Translations under genes and position numbers: made by a program
The notes under the pieces: generated by a model
What the model saw: only the letters and a program-made list of their open reading frames with translations
What the model was told of the DNA's origin: nothing
Databases searched by the model: none
Assembly (NCBI RefSeq): GCF_000156375.1
Contig: NZ_DS996359.1
Coordinates: 415,812 to 479,811, forward strand
Direction: 5' to 3'
From: Desulfovibrio piger ATCC 29098
Lineage (GTDB): Bacteria; Desulfobacterota; Desulfovibrionia; Desulfovibrionales; Desulfovibrionaceae
Length of the DNA stretch: 64,000 bases
In this document: positions 23,776 to 33,058 of the stretch, piece after piece
Position numbering within the stretch: the stretch's first letter is position 1
How the letters are laid out: each line of letters opens with the position of its first letter

Positions 23776-25029
23776 ATGCGTACTCTGGTACAGGGTGGTC
23801 TTGTGGTGCGCCATGACGGCGTACGCAGGGCCGATGTCTTGTTCGAGGACGAGCGTATCGTGGAAGTGGGCGAAAGCCTTTCCGCTTCCGGTGCCTGCGT
23901 GGTGGACGCTACGGACTGCTATGTGCTGCCCGGTGGGGTGGACGCCCAGGTGCGCCCCGCCGGTGCGGGACTGGGCGGACTGGCCCGGGCCGCGCTTTTG
24001 GGCGGTACCACCAGCCTGGGCGTGCTGCCGCCGTGCGACGGTTCCACGCCGGTGACGGACGGCCTGCCCCTGGATGTGGTCGTGCACGCCGATGCCGCCG
24101 GGGAACTGCCGGATGCGGCGGCCTGCGCGGCCTTCCCCGCGTCGCTGCTGACGGCGGCCGATGCCTGCACGCGCCTGCGCGGTCTCAAGAACCAGGGCAT
24201 GCTGCCGTTGGCGGCCTGCGGTCTGGAGCCCGTGGTCAGGGGCATGCGCGCCCGTCTGGAGGCCGAAGGGCAGCGGGACGTGCAGATCTGGCCGCAGGTC
24301 TTTCCCGCCTATGCCGAAGAAACGGCCGTGCGTCTGGCGCTGACCCTGGCCCATGCGGCGGAGAGCCCCCTGTGCCTGGGGCCGGTCTCGTCGGCACGTG
24401 CCCTGACGGCGCTTTCCGGCGGGCATGACTGCGGCCGCATCCACGCCTGCACGGCGCCGCGCTATCTGTTGCTGGACGCCGCCTGCTACGGCGAAGGTGC
24501 GGCCGAGGGCCTGAAATACGTCTGCATGCCGCCCCTGCGGGCCCCGCGTGACGGGCGCCTGCTGTGGGAAGCCCTTGCCCGCGGCCTGCTGGACCATGTG
24601 GTCTCCGCCCATGACGAGGTCAGCTATGCCCGCAAGTGGGCCACCGGCCGGGAATCGGTCTTTGCCTGCCCGCAGGGCATGCCCGGCGTGGAGACGCGCC
24701 TGCCCCTGCTGTTCTCGGAAGGCGTGCGCAAAAGCCGTCTGACCCTGCCGCGCTTCGTGGACGTGGCCTGCACCACGCCTGCGGCCCTGCTGGGCCTGGG
24801 CGAGTGCAAGGGCCGTCTGGAAGCCGGTTTCGACGCCGACGTGGTGGTGCTGGATCCGGTCTACTGCCGGGAGCTGAGCGTCCGCGGTCTGCATCAGGGC
24901 GACTACACGCCCTATGAAGGTCTTGAGGTGCAGGGCTGGCCGCGCCATGTCTGGGCGCGGGGACGCCACATGGTCACCGAGGGCGTCTGGAGCGGCCCGG
25001 AACAGGGCGGCACCGGCCCGGCCGCCTGA
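23776..25029 (+). CDS. Dihydroorotase/hydantoinase-like amidohydrolase with degenerate metal site
   Basis: A 417-residue protein of the cyclic amidohydrolase family (dihydroorotase, dihydropyrimidinase). The N-terminal beta domain and GRLEAGFDADVVVLDP near the C-terminus are typical. The metal-binding HxH that should follow VLPGGVDA is replaced (VDAQVRP: Gln and Arg). The later His and Asp (for instance in VSAHDEVSYARK) are only partly kept. It is therefore probably a non-catalytic relative, like the PyrC-like subunits that support aspartate transcarbamoylase, though no pyrB is in the window. It starts 16 bases after the small lipoprotein and ends at a terminator. Confidence 0.7.
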   Translation: MRTLVQGGLVVRHDGVRRADVLFEDERIVEVGESLSASGACVVDATDCYVLPGGVDAQVRPAGAGLGGLARAALLGGTTSLGVLPPCDGSTPVTDGLPLDVVVHADAAGELPDAAACAAFPASLLTAADACTRLRGLKNQGMLPLAACGLEPVVRGMRARLEAEGQRDVQIWPQVFPAYAEETAVRLALTLAHAAESPLCLGPVSSARALTALSGGHDCGRIHACTAPRYLLLDAACYGEGAAEGLKYVCMPPLRAPRDGRLLWEALARGLLDHVVSAHDEVSYARKWATGRESVFACPQGMPGVETRLPLLFSEGVRKSRLTLPRFVDVACTTPAALLGLGECKGRLEAGFDADVVVLDPVYCRELSVRGLHQGDYTPYEGLEVQGWPRHVWARGRHMVTEGVWSGPEQGGTGPAA

Positions 25030-25043
25030 GGAATGTTTTTGCC

Positions 25044-25080
25044 GGCGCGGCATCCCTGACGGGGGTGCCGCGCCTTTTTT
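25044..25080 (+). terminator. Terminator after the amidohydrolase-like gene
   Basis: GGCGCGGCATCCC and GGGGTGCCGCGCC form a 13-bp stem with one mismatch at most, followed by six T. It ends the cysE-lipoprotein-amidohydrolase unit. Confidence 0.9.
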
Positions 25081-25302
25081 GCTTTGGCGGCGCACTTGGC
25101 AGAGCGGGGCTTGCCGGGTATAAGAACGCTTCGCACCACTGTTGCGGAGCGCAGCCGGACGCCGCGCTGCCGCAGGCCAGGGAAGCATGGCCCCGGCCGG
25201 TCGGGCGGATGCCCGGTGACCGGCCCCTGGGGGCCTGTCTTTTTGCCGGTGCGCCGGGGCCCGACTCCCACGGCGGCCCGCTCCGGTTCGAAAGGAGGAT
25301 GT

Positions 25303-26604
25303 ATGCTGGAAAAGATTTTTGCCCTCAAGGCCAACGGGACCTCGGTCCGGCAGGAATTGCGTGCCGGTCTGACGAGCTTCATGGCCATGTGCTACCTGAT
25401 CTTCGTGGTGCCTTCCATGCTGGCCGATGCGGGCATGCCGCGCGAGAGCGCCGTGGCCGCCGTCATCTGGGTGACCATCGCCATCACCCTGCTCATGGGC
25501 CTGTGGGCGCGCTTCCCCGTGGGCGTGGCGCCCGGCCTGGGGATCACGGCCTTTTTTGCCTATTACGTCTGCGGCCCGGCGGGCTACAGCTGGCAGACGG
25601 GCCTGGGCGCCGTCTTCATCTCCGGCGTGTTCTTCATGCTGCTGACCGTGACCCGCGTGCGGCAGATGATCATCGACGCCGTGCCCATGGATCTGAAATA
25701 CGCCATCGTGGTCGGTATCGGGGCCTTCATCGCCTTCATCGGCCTCAAGAACTGCGGCATCGTGGTGGCGGATCCCTCCACCTTCGTCACCCTGGGGCCC
25801 CTGACCAGGCCCGAAGCCCTGCTGGCCCTGGGCGGCCTGGCCCTGATGGCCATGCTCATGTGCCTGCGGGTGCCCGGCTCCATGATCATCGGCATCCTGA
25901 CCGTCACCGTGGCCGGCGTGCTCTGCGGCGTGACCGCCATGCCGGAGCAGGCCTTTTCCGGTTTCAGTCTGCCCCTGCCCACCGAGACCTTCATGCAGAT
26001 GGACCTCAAGGGGGCCCTGCATCACGGCCTGATCTCCATCATCTTCACCCTGACCATGGTGGACCTGTTCGACAACATGGGCGTGCTCATCGGTCTGGCG
26101 CGCAAGGCCGGCTTCATGGATGAAGAGGGCCACATCCGCCATCTGGACAGGGCCCTGGTGACCGACTCCATCGGTACCATGTGCAGCGCCGTGCTGGGCG
26201 CCACCACGGCCACGTCCTATCTGGAATGCGCCGCCGGCGTGGCCGAAGGCGGCCGTACCGGCCTCACGGCCGTGACCATCGCGGGCCTGTTCCTGCTGGC
26301 CCTGTTCTTCACGCCGCTGGTGGCCATGGTGCCCGCCTATGCCACGGCCCCCGTGCTGGTGCTGGTGGGCGCCCTGATGATGCAGGAAGTGGTGCAGATC
26401 AAGTTCCGCGATCTGAGCGTGGCCATCCCGGCCTTCCTGACCATCATCGCCATGCCCCTGACCTTCAATATCGCTACGGGCTTCGGCTTCGGCTTCATCA
26501 GCTTCGTGGTGCTGCGCGTCCTGACCGGGCGCTGGCGCGAGGTGAGCCCCATCATGTACATTGTTGCCGTCTGCTTTGCCGCCAACTTCGCGTTGCGCGG
26601 CTAG
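25303..26604 (+). CDS. AzgA-type purine permease (NCS2 superfamily)
   Basis: A 433-residue membrane protein of the AzgA-like adenine/guanine/hypoxanthine permease group, with about 12-14 spans. Family marks are the start RQELRAGLTSFMAMCYLIFVVP, the segment FPVGVAPGLGITAFFAYYV and TLTMVDLFDNMGVLIGLARKAG with the conserved Asp and Glu-rich loop after it. GATTATSYLECAAGVAEGGRTGL is the substrate-site motif of the group. ATG 25303 follows aaaggaggatgt, a very strong ribosome site. It probably imports purine bases with protons. It is followed 43 bases later by the first NSS transporter, so the two may be co-transcribed. Confidence 0.88.
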   Translation: MLEKIFALKANGTSVRQELRAGLTSFMAMCYLIFVVPSMLADAGMPRESAVAAVIWVTIAITLLMGLWARFPVGVAPGLGITAFFAYYVCGPAGYSWQTGLGAVFISGVFFMLLTVTRVRQMIIDAVPMDLKYAIVVGIGAFIAFIGLKNCGIVVADPSTFVTLGPLTRPEALLALGGLALMAMLMCLRVPGSMIIGILTVTVAGVLCGVTAMPEQAFSGFSLPLPTETFMQMDLKGALHHGLISIIFTLTMVDLFDNMGVLIGLARKAGFMDEEGHIRHLDRALVTDSIGTMCSAVLGATTATSYLECAAGVAEGGRTGLTAVTIAGLFLLALFFTPLVAMVPAYATAPVLVLVGALMMQEVVQIKFRDLSVAIPAFLTIIAMPLTFNIATGFGFGFISFVVLRVLTGRWREVSPIMYIVAVCFAANFALRG

Positions 26605-26647
26605 CAGGGCTGGACCATATCAACTCTCAAAGGATCAAGGCGGAATT

Positions 26648-28027
26648 ATGTCTGGTAACACACAGCGTGAGATGCTGGGAAGCCGTCTGGGCTTCTTGCT
26701 GCTTTCGGCGGGCTGCGCCATCGGCCTCGGGAACGTCTGGCGTTTCCCCTACATCACCGGCGCGTATGGTGGCGCCATCTTCGTGGGTATCTATCTGCTC
26801 TGCCTGTTCGCTGTGGTGCCTACCATGATCATGGAATTCGCCGTGGGCCGTGCCGCCCGCCGCAACATGGGCCTGGCCTTCCACATCCTTGAGCCCAAGG
26901 GCTCCAAGTGGCACTGGGGCGGCAAGGTGGCCCTCATCGGCAGTTATTTGCTGATGATGTTCTACACCACGGTCACGGGCTGGATGCTCTATTACTGCTG
27001 GTACATGGCCAGCGGCGCCCTGAGCGGTCTGGATGCCGCCGGTGTGGGCAAGTTCTTCGGCGCCACCCTGGGCGACCCCGTGGCCCAGGTGGTGGGCATG
27101 ACCCTGGTGGTGCTCATGGGCTGCGGCGTGTGCGCCATGGGCGTGCAGAAGGGCGTGGAACGCGTGGTCAAGCTGATGATGCTGGGCCTGCTCTTCATCC
27201 TCATGGCCCTGGTCATCCGCTCCCTGACCCTGCCCGGCGCCGAGGCGGGCGTCTCCTTCTACCTGTCGCCCGATCCCTCCAAGCTGGAGAAGACCGGTCT
27301 GTTCCCGGTCATCAACGCGGCCATGAACCAGGCCTTCTTCACCCTTTCCGTGGGCATCGGCGCCATGTGCATCTTCGGCAGCTACCAGGGCAAGGACCGT
27401 TCCCTGACCGGTGAGGCCATGTGGATCATGGGCCTGGATACCTTCGTCGCCCTGATGGCCGGCCTGATCATCTTCCCGGCCTGTTTCGCCTTTGGCGTGG
27501 AGCCCGGTTCCGGCCCCGGCCTGGTCTTCGTGACCCTGCCCAACATCTTCAACGTCATGGCCGGCGGCCAGCTGTGGGGCACGCTGTTCTTCATCTTCAT
27601 GAGCTTTGCGGCCCTTTCCACGGTCATCGCCGTGTTCGAGAACATCATCTCCTACAGCGCCGACGTGTGGGGCATGGAACGCCGCCGCGCCACCTGGGTG
27701 CATGCCGTGGGCATCTGGGTCTGCTCGCTGCCCTGCGCGCTGGGCTTCAACCTGCTGGCCGACTTCCAGCCCCTGGGCCCCGGCACCTGCGTGCTGGATC
27801 TGGAAGACTTCCTCATCAGCAACAACATCCTGCCCCTGGGCGGCCTGTTCTTCCTGCTTTTCTGCTGCCTGCGTCGCGGCTGGGGCTGGGACAACTTCAT
27901 CGCCGAAGTGGACCAGGGCATCGGCATGAAATTCCCCCGCTGGCTGCGCGGTTATGTGACCTACGTCCTGCCCTGTCTGATCATCTTCGTGTTCGTCATG
28001 GGCTACGTGGACAAGTTCTGGAAGTAG
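26648..28027 (+). CDS. NSS-family sodium-coupled amino acid transporter, copy 1
   Basis: A 459-residue member of the neurotransmitter:sodium symporter family (LeuT-like fold), with GCAIGLGNVWRFPYI in the first span, the Na and substrate-binding signature. The family moves amino acids with sodium into the cell. It has 11-12 spans and a Trp-rich C-terminal region. The next gene but one (28365-29738) is a close paralog with the same motif and the same end (YVDKFxK). The likely substrate is an amino acid such as tryptophan, tyrosine or a branched-chain residue, but this cannot be read from sequence. ATG 26648 is preceded by a weak ribosome site (aaggcgg). Confidence 0.88.
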   Translation: MSGNTQREMLGSRLGFLLLSAGCAIGLGNVWRFPYITGAYGGAIFVGIYLLCLFAVVPTMIMEFAVGRAARRNMGLAFHILEPKGSKWHWGGKVALIGSYLLMMFYTTVTGWMLYYCWYMASGALSGLDAAGVGKFFGATLGDPVAQVVGMTLVVLMGCGVCAMGVQKGVERVVKLMMLGLLFILMALVIRSLTLPGAEAGVSFYLSPDPSKLEKTGLFPVINAAMNQAFFTLSVGIGAMCIFGSYQGKDRSLTGEAMWIMGLDTFVALMAGLIIFPACFAFGVEPGSGPGLVFVTLPNIFNVMAGGQLWGTLFFIFMSFAALSTVIAVFENIISYSADVWGMERRRATWVHAVGIWVCSLPCALGFNLLADFQPLGPGTCVLDLEDFLISNNILPLGGLFFLLFCCLRRGWGWDNFIAEVDQGIGMKFPRWLRGYVTYVLPCLIIFVFVMGYVDKFWK

Positions 28028-28364
28028 GCGGGCCCGGCGGCCCGCAAGGGCCGCTCCCGCTGTCGGGACCGTTCCCCGCGCCGTGCCGCGGCCGCCGGGG
28101 GGCGGTCCTGTCATGCCCGGCCCGGGGCAGAGCTGCTCCGGACCGGCCGTATCCCCGTTTTTCAGCCGTCCCCTTGGGGTGACGGTCTTCGCGTCCCGCT
28201 CCTGACAATCCGCCGGAGGCCTCCGGCCATGCGCCGCGAGCGTCCCTGGCCGGTACCGGCCAGGCGGCATGGAAGGGCAGGGCGCCGGGACTGAGGTCGT
28301 GCACGGCTTCTTTCCCTCACAACGACACATGCCGACCCTCATCCGCGGCCGGCAGGGAGGTTTC
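28028..28364. other. Intergenic region between NSS paralogs
   Basis: About 340 bases of GC-rich DNA. A GC hairpin with a GCAA loop follows the first transporter stop near 28033-28055. No T-run, promoter or gene is evident. The ribosome site of the second transporter (cagggaggtttc) ends the region. Confidence 0.5.
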
Positions 28365-29738
28365 ATGTCTCAGTCCAGAGAGATGCTGGGCAGCCGTCTG
28401 GGCTTTCTGCTGCTTTCGGCGGGCTGTGCCATCGGGCTGGGGAACGTCTGGCGCTTCCCCTATATCACCGGTGCGTACGGCGGCGCGGTCTTCGTGGGCG
28501 TCTACCTGCTCTGCCTGCTGGCCGTCCTGCCGGTGATGATCATGGAATTCGCCGTGGGCCGCGCGTCCCGCAGCAACATGGGCCGCGCCCTGAAGGTCCT
28601 GCCGCCCGAGGGCACGCGCTGGCACATGTTCAGCAAGATCCCCCTGTGGGGCAGCTACCTGCTTTCCATGTTCTACACCACGGTCACGGGCTGGATGCTG
28701 GCCTATTGCTGGCACAGCCTTTCCGGCAACCTGGCCGGTCTGGACACCACGGGCGTGGCGTCCTTTTTCGGCAGCACGCTGGCCAGCCCCTTTGAACAGG
28801 TGCTGGGCATGACCATCGTGGTGGGCGTGGGCTGCCTGGTCTGCGCCATGGGCGTGCAGAAGGGCGTGGAGCGCGTGGTCAAGGTCATCATGGTGGGCCT
28901 GCTGGCCATCCTGGTGCTGCTGGTGGTCCGCAGCCTGACCCTGCCCGGTGCGGGCGCGGGCGTGAGCTTTTATCTGGCCCCGGATCTGGAGAAGATGCAG
29001 AGCGTGGGCTGGTATGCCGTGCTCAATGCGGCCATGACCCAGGCCTTCTTCACCCTGTCGGTGGGCATCGGCAACATGACCATCTTCGGCAGCTACCAGA
29101 GCAAGGACCGTTCCCTGACCGGTGAGGCCCTGTGGATCATGAGCCTGGATACCTTCGTGGCCATCATGGCGGGCCTGATCATCTTCCCGGCCTGCTTCGC
29201 CTTCAGCGTGGCGCCCAACAGCGGTCCGGGCCTGATTTTCATCACCCTGCCCAACATCTTCAACGCCATGGACGGCGGCATCCTCTGGGGCACGCTCTTC
29301 TTCGTCTTCATGAGCTGCGCGGCGCTCTCCACGGTCATCGGCGTGTTCGAGAACATCATCTCCTACAGCGTGGACGTCAGCGGCATGTCGCGCCGCCGTG
29401 CCTGCGCCGTGCACTTTGTCTGTCTGTGGCTGGCCTCGCTGCCCTGCGCGCTGGGCTTCAACCTGCTGGCGGACTTCCAGCCCCTGGGCCCCGGCACCTG
29501 CGTGCTGGATCTGGAAGACTTCCTGCTCAGCAACAACCTGCTGCCCTTCGGCTGCCTGCTCTTCCTGCTTTTCTGCAGCTGGCGGCGCGGCTGGGGCTGG
29601 GACAACTTCGTGGCCGAGGTCAACCAGGGCCAGGGGGTGCGCTTTCCGCGCTTCATGAAGTATTATCTGCGTTACGGCCTGCCCTGCATCATCCTGCTGG
29701 TCTTCATCATGGGCTACGTGGACAAGTTCGGCAAATAA
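28365..29738 (+). CDS. NSS-family sodium-coupled amino acid transporter, copy 2
   Basis: A 457-residue NSS transporter, near-identical in plan to the gene at 26648-28027: same MLGSRLGFLLLSAGCAIGLGNVWRF start, same KGVERVVKxxMxGLL and LDLEDFLxSNN segments. Differences cluster in helix 3-4 loops and in the region after residue 210, which could change substrate preference. It has the strong ribosome site ggcagggaggttt, better than its twin. The two probably arose by tandem duplication. Sodium-dependent amino acid uptake is the family role; the substrate is unknown. Confidence 0.88.
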   Translation: MSQSREMLGSRLGFLLLSAGCAIGLGNVWRFPYITGAYGGAVFVGVYLLCLLAVLPVMIMEFAVGRASRSNMGRALKVLPPEGTRWHMFSKIPLWGSYLLSMFYTTVTGWMLAYCWHSLSGNLAGLDTTGVASFFGSTLASPFEQVLGMTIVVGVGCLVCAMGVQKGVERVVKVIMVGLLAILVLLVVRSLTLPGAGAGVSFYLAPDLEKMQSVGWYAVLNAAMTQAFFTLSVGIGNMTIFGSYQSKDRSLTGEALWIMSLDTFVAIMAGLIIFPACFAFSVAPNSGPGLIFITLPNIFNAMDGGILWGTLFFVFMSCAALSTVIGVFENIISYSVDVSGMSRRRACAVHFVCLWLASLPCALGFNLLADFQPLGPGTCVLDLEDFLLSNNLLPFGCLLFLLFCSWRRGWGWDNFVAEVNQGQGVRFPRFMKYYLRYGLPCIILLVFIMGYVDKFGK

Positions 29739-29823
29739 CCTCCGGGTACTTGCCCTCGGCGCTTTGCCGGGGCATAGTGCAAGGGCCGCACGCTTGGGCG
29801 GCAATCACGAAAAAGGAAGATCC

Positions 29824-30444
29824 ATGAGTACATTGCTGCAGAAATCCTCCAAGAAATCGCTGATCCGTGAATACGGCGAAGCCCTGCTGGTGGCGCTGGT
29901 CCTGGCTTTCGTCATCAGGACCTTCGTGGTCCAGGCCTACAAGATCCCCTCGGAATCCATGGTCGAGACCCTGCTGGTGGGCGACCATCTGCTGGCCAGC
30001 AAGTTTGCCTACGGCATCAAGATCCCCTTCACCCACACCTACATCTACCGTGGCGATGATCCCGCCTACGGTGACATCATCATCTTCGAATACCCCAACG
30101 ATCCCTCGGTGGACTACATCAAGCGCGTCATCGGCCTGCCCGGCGACGTCATCACCGTGCGTGACAAGCGTCTTTACCGCAACGGCATGCCCGTGGAAGA
30201 GAGCTACATCCGCTACGAGCAGCCCAACATCATCGAGCCCATCCGCGACAACTTCGGTCCCGTGACCGTGCCGCCGGACAAGTACTTCGTCATGGGCGAC
30301 AACCGCGACAACTCGCTGGACTCCCGCTTCTGGGGCTTTGTGGATCGCGGTGCCATCCAGGCCAAGGCCTGGCGCATCTACTGGTCCTGGGACGACAAGG
30401 ACAACAGCCCGCGCTGGAGCCGCATCGGCAAGGCCGTCCGCTAG
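29824..30444 (+). CDS. lepB: Signal peptidase I
   Basis: A 206-residue type I signal peptidase that removes signal peptides at the outer face of the inner membrane. One N-terminal membrane span (about residues 18-36) is followed by the catalytic Ser45 in PSESM and the general base Lys100 in YIKRVIGLPGD. GDNRDNSLDSRFWGFV is the C-terminal box. It has a single span, not the two of E. coli LepB. It sits between the NSS gene and comM with its own ribosome site. Confidence 0.95.
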   Translation: MSTLLQKSSKKSLIREYGEALLVALVLAFVIRTFVVQAYKIPSESMVETLLVGDHLLASKFAYGIKIPFTHTYIYRGDDPAYGDIIIFEYPNDPSVDYIKRVIGLPGDVITVRDKRLYRNGMPVEESYIRYEQPNIIEPIRDNFGPVTVPPDKYFVMGDNRDNSLDSRFWGFVDRGAIQAKAWRIYWSWDDKDNSPRWSRIGKAVR

Positions 30445-30726
30445 GGCCCGAAAACCGGAGGGATTCGTTGCGGGAAGGGGCATGTCTCCGCTGCCGGAAG
30501 GCGGCTCCTTTCCCGGTCGTGCCTTCTTCCCGCATCGCGTTATGGGAAGGGCATGACGGTGGGGATCCGTTCCGTGTCCTGCGGGCTTTTTCCACAGGAG
30601 CATGATCACAGGCGCTGTCGCAGATGCGGCAGCGCTTTTTTTGCAGCCGTCGTGCGGGCCGGGCAACAGGCCATGCCGCACGGGGAGGCCGTTCAGCGGC
30701 AGGGCCGACGGCGGTGGGGGAGGATT

Positions 30727-32253
30727 ATGGTCATACGATTGTACAGCGCCGGTCTGGAAGGGGTGGATGCCTTTCCGGTGGACGTGGAAGTGGATCTGGT
30801 GCGCCAGGGGTTGCCCGGCTTTACGCTGGTGGGCCTGGCCGAGGCTGCCGTGCGCGAGGCCCGGGAGCGGGTTTTTTCGGCCCTGCGGGCCTGCGGTTTT
30901 CGCCTGCCGCCTTCGCGCATCACCGTGAACCTGGCCCCGGCCGGACGCCGCAAGAGCGGGACGGCCTTCGATCTGCCCCTGGCCTTGGGCCTGCTGGCGG
31001 CCAGCGGCCAGATCCCGGTGGAAGCCTTGCAGGGCCGTGTCTTTGCCGGAGAACTTTCCCTTTCCGGTGCGCTCAGGCCGGTGCCCGGCATGTTGCCCCT
31101 GACCATCATGGCCCGGCAGCAGGGCCTCAGCTCCGTCATCCTGCCGCCGGACAACGGTGCCGAAGCGGCCGTGGTCCGGGACGTGGCCGTCTACACGCCC
31201 ACGCATCTTTCCCAGTGCGTGGCCTTTCTGCTGGGGCGGGAAGAGCTCGAAGCCCGGCAGCCCTTGCCCGTGTCTCCAGAGGATGCCGTCCTGTGCGGCA
31301 TGGACTTTGCCGAGGTCCGCGGCCAGCAGGGCGCGCGGCGTGCGCTGGAAGTGGCGGCCGCCGGCGGGCACAATCTGCTCATGATTGGCCCGCCCGGCAG
31401 CGGCAAGACCATGCTGGCCCAGCGTCTGCCCACCATCCTGCCGCCGCTGGACTTTGAAGAAGCCTTGGAAGTGACCAAAATCTACAGTGTGGCGGGCAAG
31501 CTGGCCCCCGGTCAGGGACTTGTGCGCGTGCGGCCCTTCCGGGCGCCGCACCACACGGTCTCGGAAGTGGCTCTGGTGGGCGGCGGCCTGCATCCTCTGC
31601 CCGGTGAGGTGAGCCTGGCCCACCGTGGCGTGCTCTTCCTCGACGAGCTGCCCGAATTTCGCAAGAACGCGCTGGAAGTGCTGCGCCAGCCCCTGGAGGA
31701 CGGCCGCGTGACCATTGCCCGTGCCGGGCAGAGCCTCACCTATCCGGCCGCCTGCATGCTGGTGGCCGCCATGAATCCCTGCCCCTGCGGCTACTACGGG
31801 GACCCCGACCACGAATGCACATGTCGCCCCGACATCCTGCACCGCTACCGCAACCGGCTGTCCGGTCCGTTGCTGGATCGTATCGACGTCCACGTGGAGG
31901 TGCCTGCCGTGCCCTATGAGGACTTGCGCGGGGGCAGCCCTGCCGAAGACTCATCCACCATCCGAAAACGCGTCCTGGCGGCCCGTGAGCGCCAAAATGC
32001 CCGTTATACCGGGACGGCCTGCCGTTGCAATGCCGATCTGGGCGGCTTTTTGCTGGAACGCCACTGTGCCCTCGATGCCGCCGGGCACGCGCTCATGGAG
32101 CAGGCCGTGCGTGCTCTGGGCCTCTCCGCCCGCGCCTACACCCGTGTGCTGCGTCTTGCCCGCACCATCGCCGATCTGGAGGGCAAGGACGCCATCGCTC
32201 CCGCCCATGTGGCCGAGGCCATCTCCCTGCGCGTGCTGGATCGCCCGCAGTAG
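30727..32253 (+). CDS. comM: ComM/YifB-like AAA+ ATPase
   Basis: A 508-residue Mg-chelatase-like AAA+ protein of the ComM/YifB family, which helps branch migration of recombining DNA during transformation. The N-terminal Lon-like substrate domain (about 1-170) contains GLPGFTLVGLAEAAVREARERV. The AAA+ domain has Walker A GPPGSGKT and a Walker B strand LFLDELPEF. A Cys-rich segment CPCGYYGDPDHECTC follows. ATG 30727 is chosen for the ggggaggatt ribosome site. A hairpin repeat copy lies just past the stop. Confidence 0.92.
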   Translation: MVIRLYSAGLEGVDAFPVDVEVDLVRQGLPGFTLVGLAEAAVREARERVFSALRACGFRLPPSRITVNLAPAGRRKSGTAFDLPLALGLLAASGQIPVEALQGRVFAGELSLSGALRPVPGMLPLTIMARQQGLSSVILPPDNGAEAAVVRDVAVYTPTHLSQCVAFLLGREELEARQPLPVSPEDAVLCGMDFAEVRGQQGARRALEVAAAGGHNLLMIGPPGSGKTMLAQRLPTILPPLDFEEALEVTKIYSVAGKLAPGQGLVRVRPFRAPHHTVSEVALVGGGLHPLPGEVSLAHRGVLFLDELPEFRKNALEVLRQPLEDGRVTIARAGQSLTYPAACMLVAAMNPCPCGYYGDPDHECTCRPDILHRYRNRLSGPLLDRIDVHVEVPAVPYEDLRGGSPAEDSSTIRKRVLAARERQNARYTGTACRCNADLGGFLLERHCALDAAGHALMEQAVRALGLSARAYTRVLRLARTIADLEGKDAIAPAHVAEAISLRVLDRPQ

Positions 32254-32269
32254 GCGAGAAGGATAGTTG

Positions 32270-32350
32270 CGAGGGGGAGGCCCCCCTTTTGTGGACAAAA
32301 GGTGCGGCCTCCCCCTCGCGCTCCCCCTCCACGCCAAAAAACTTTGTCAG
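32270..32350 (+). repeat. Dispersed hairpin repeat, copy 3
   Basis: Stem GCGAGGGGGAGGCC with its complement, loop arms CCTTTT and AAAAGG, then the tail CTCCCCCTCCACGCC and AAAAAACTTTGTCA. It lies 17 bases past the comM stop in the gene-hairpin-tail orientation. Confidence 0.8.
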
Positions 32351-32684
32351 GGGGACACCTCCTGCCGGAAGAGCAGAAGAAATTATAGGCGTTGAAAGAG
32401 ACGGGGATTTTTCCCAGCGCCCCAAGCTTTCACCGCCATGCAAGGCTCCTCTCTTTCCCTTCAGAAAAAATTGTTCCGGTTATCAGGCGAGACGTGCGGC
32501 CGTCGATGGGCTTGGTGCTTGGCGGTTCCCGGGATGCACAGCATGGTCTGGCGCGCTGTCACCGCCGGTAGTCTGTTGGAGTGCGGTATGGCGGCCCCCC
32601 TTCGGGCGACATCTCTGTTGTCGTTTCCCCTCCTTGTTTTTTTGCCTGAACAGAGGAAGGCGCGTGAAGCGCGCCAGACCATGA

Positions 32685-32762
32685 GCGGTTTTTGGGGGGA
32701 GGGGGAGTTTGAGGGGGAGGGCCCGCTTTTTACCGCAGGAAAAAGGGGCCCTCCCCCTCAAG
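32685..32762 (-). repeat. Dispersed hairpin repeat, copy 4
   Basis: Tail GCGGTTTTTGGGGGGAGG, then stem TTGAGGGGGAGGGCCC and its complement with TTTTTACCGCAGGAAAAA between. Read on the minus strand. A small flanking hairpin GGCGCG-TGAAG-CGCGCC lies just outside the tail. Confidence 0.75.
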
Positions 32763-32969
32763 GCGCTCTGCCCGGCAGATCACCGATACAAAGAAAACGG
32801 GGCCGTCTCGTGAAGAGACGGCCCCGTTTCGTATCGTGGGAGCTGTCGTTGAGCCGGGAAGCGAGGCACCGGTGCGGCGGGCACAGCTCCGAATGCGGCC
32901 TTTGTCGCCGCGCCCCGTCCCATGGTGCTCTGCTTTGAACGGAGGAAGTCGCGCGGGACGCGCCTTTCC

Positions 32970-33045
32970 AAGAGCGTTTGGGAGGGGGGAGTCTGAGGGG
33001 AAGGCCCGCTTGTTACCGCAGGCAGAAGGGGCCCTTCCTCCTCAA
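32970..33045 (-). repeat. Dispersed hairpin repeat, copy 5
   Basis: Stem TGAGGGGAAGGCCC and its complement, with TGTTACCGCAGGCA between. The tail GAGCGTTTGGGAGGGG is on the left. It sits 14 bases past the ackA stop on the minus strand and probably terminates it. Confidence 0.75.
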
Positions 33046-33058
33046 CATATGTTTTGCC

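Larger units (their letters stand above)
32254..33058. other. Long intergenic region with three hairpin repeats
   Basis: About 800 bases hold repeat copies 3 (32270-32350), 4 (32685-32762) and 5 (32970-33045). A strong stem with ACGGGGCCGTCTC and its complement (about 32798-32831, GTGA loop) lies between copies 4 and 5. Copy 4 has no gene next to it; either a small RNA or decayed gene once lay between 32763 and 32969, or the repeat has spread. I see no convincing coding frame. Confidence 0.55.
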
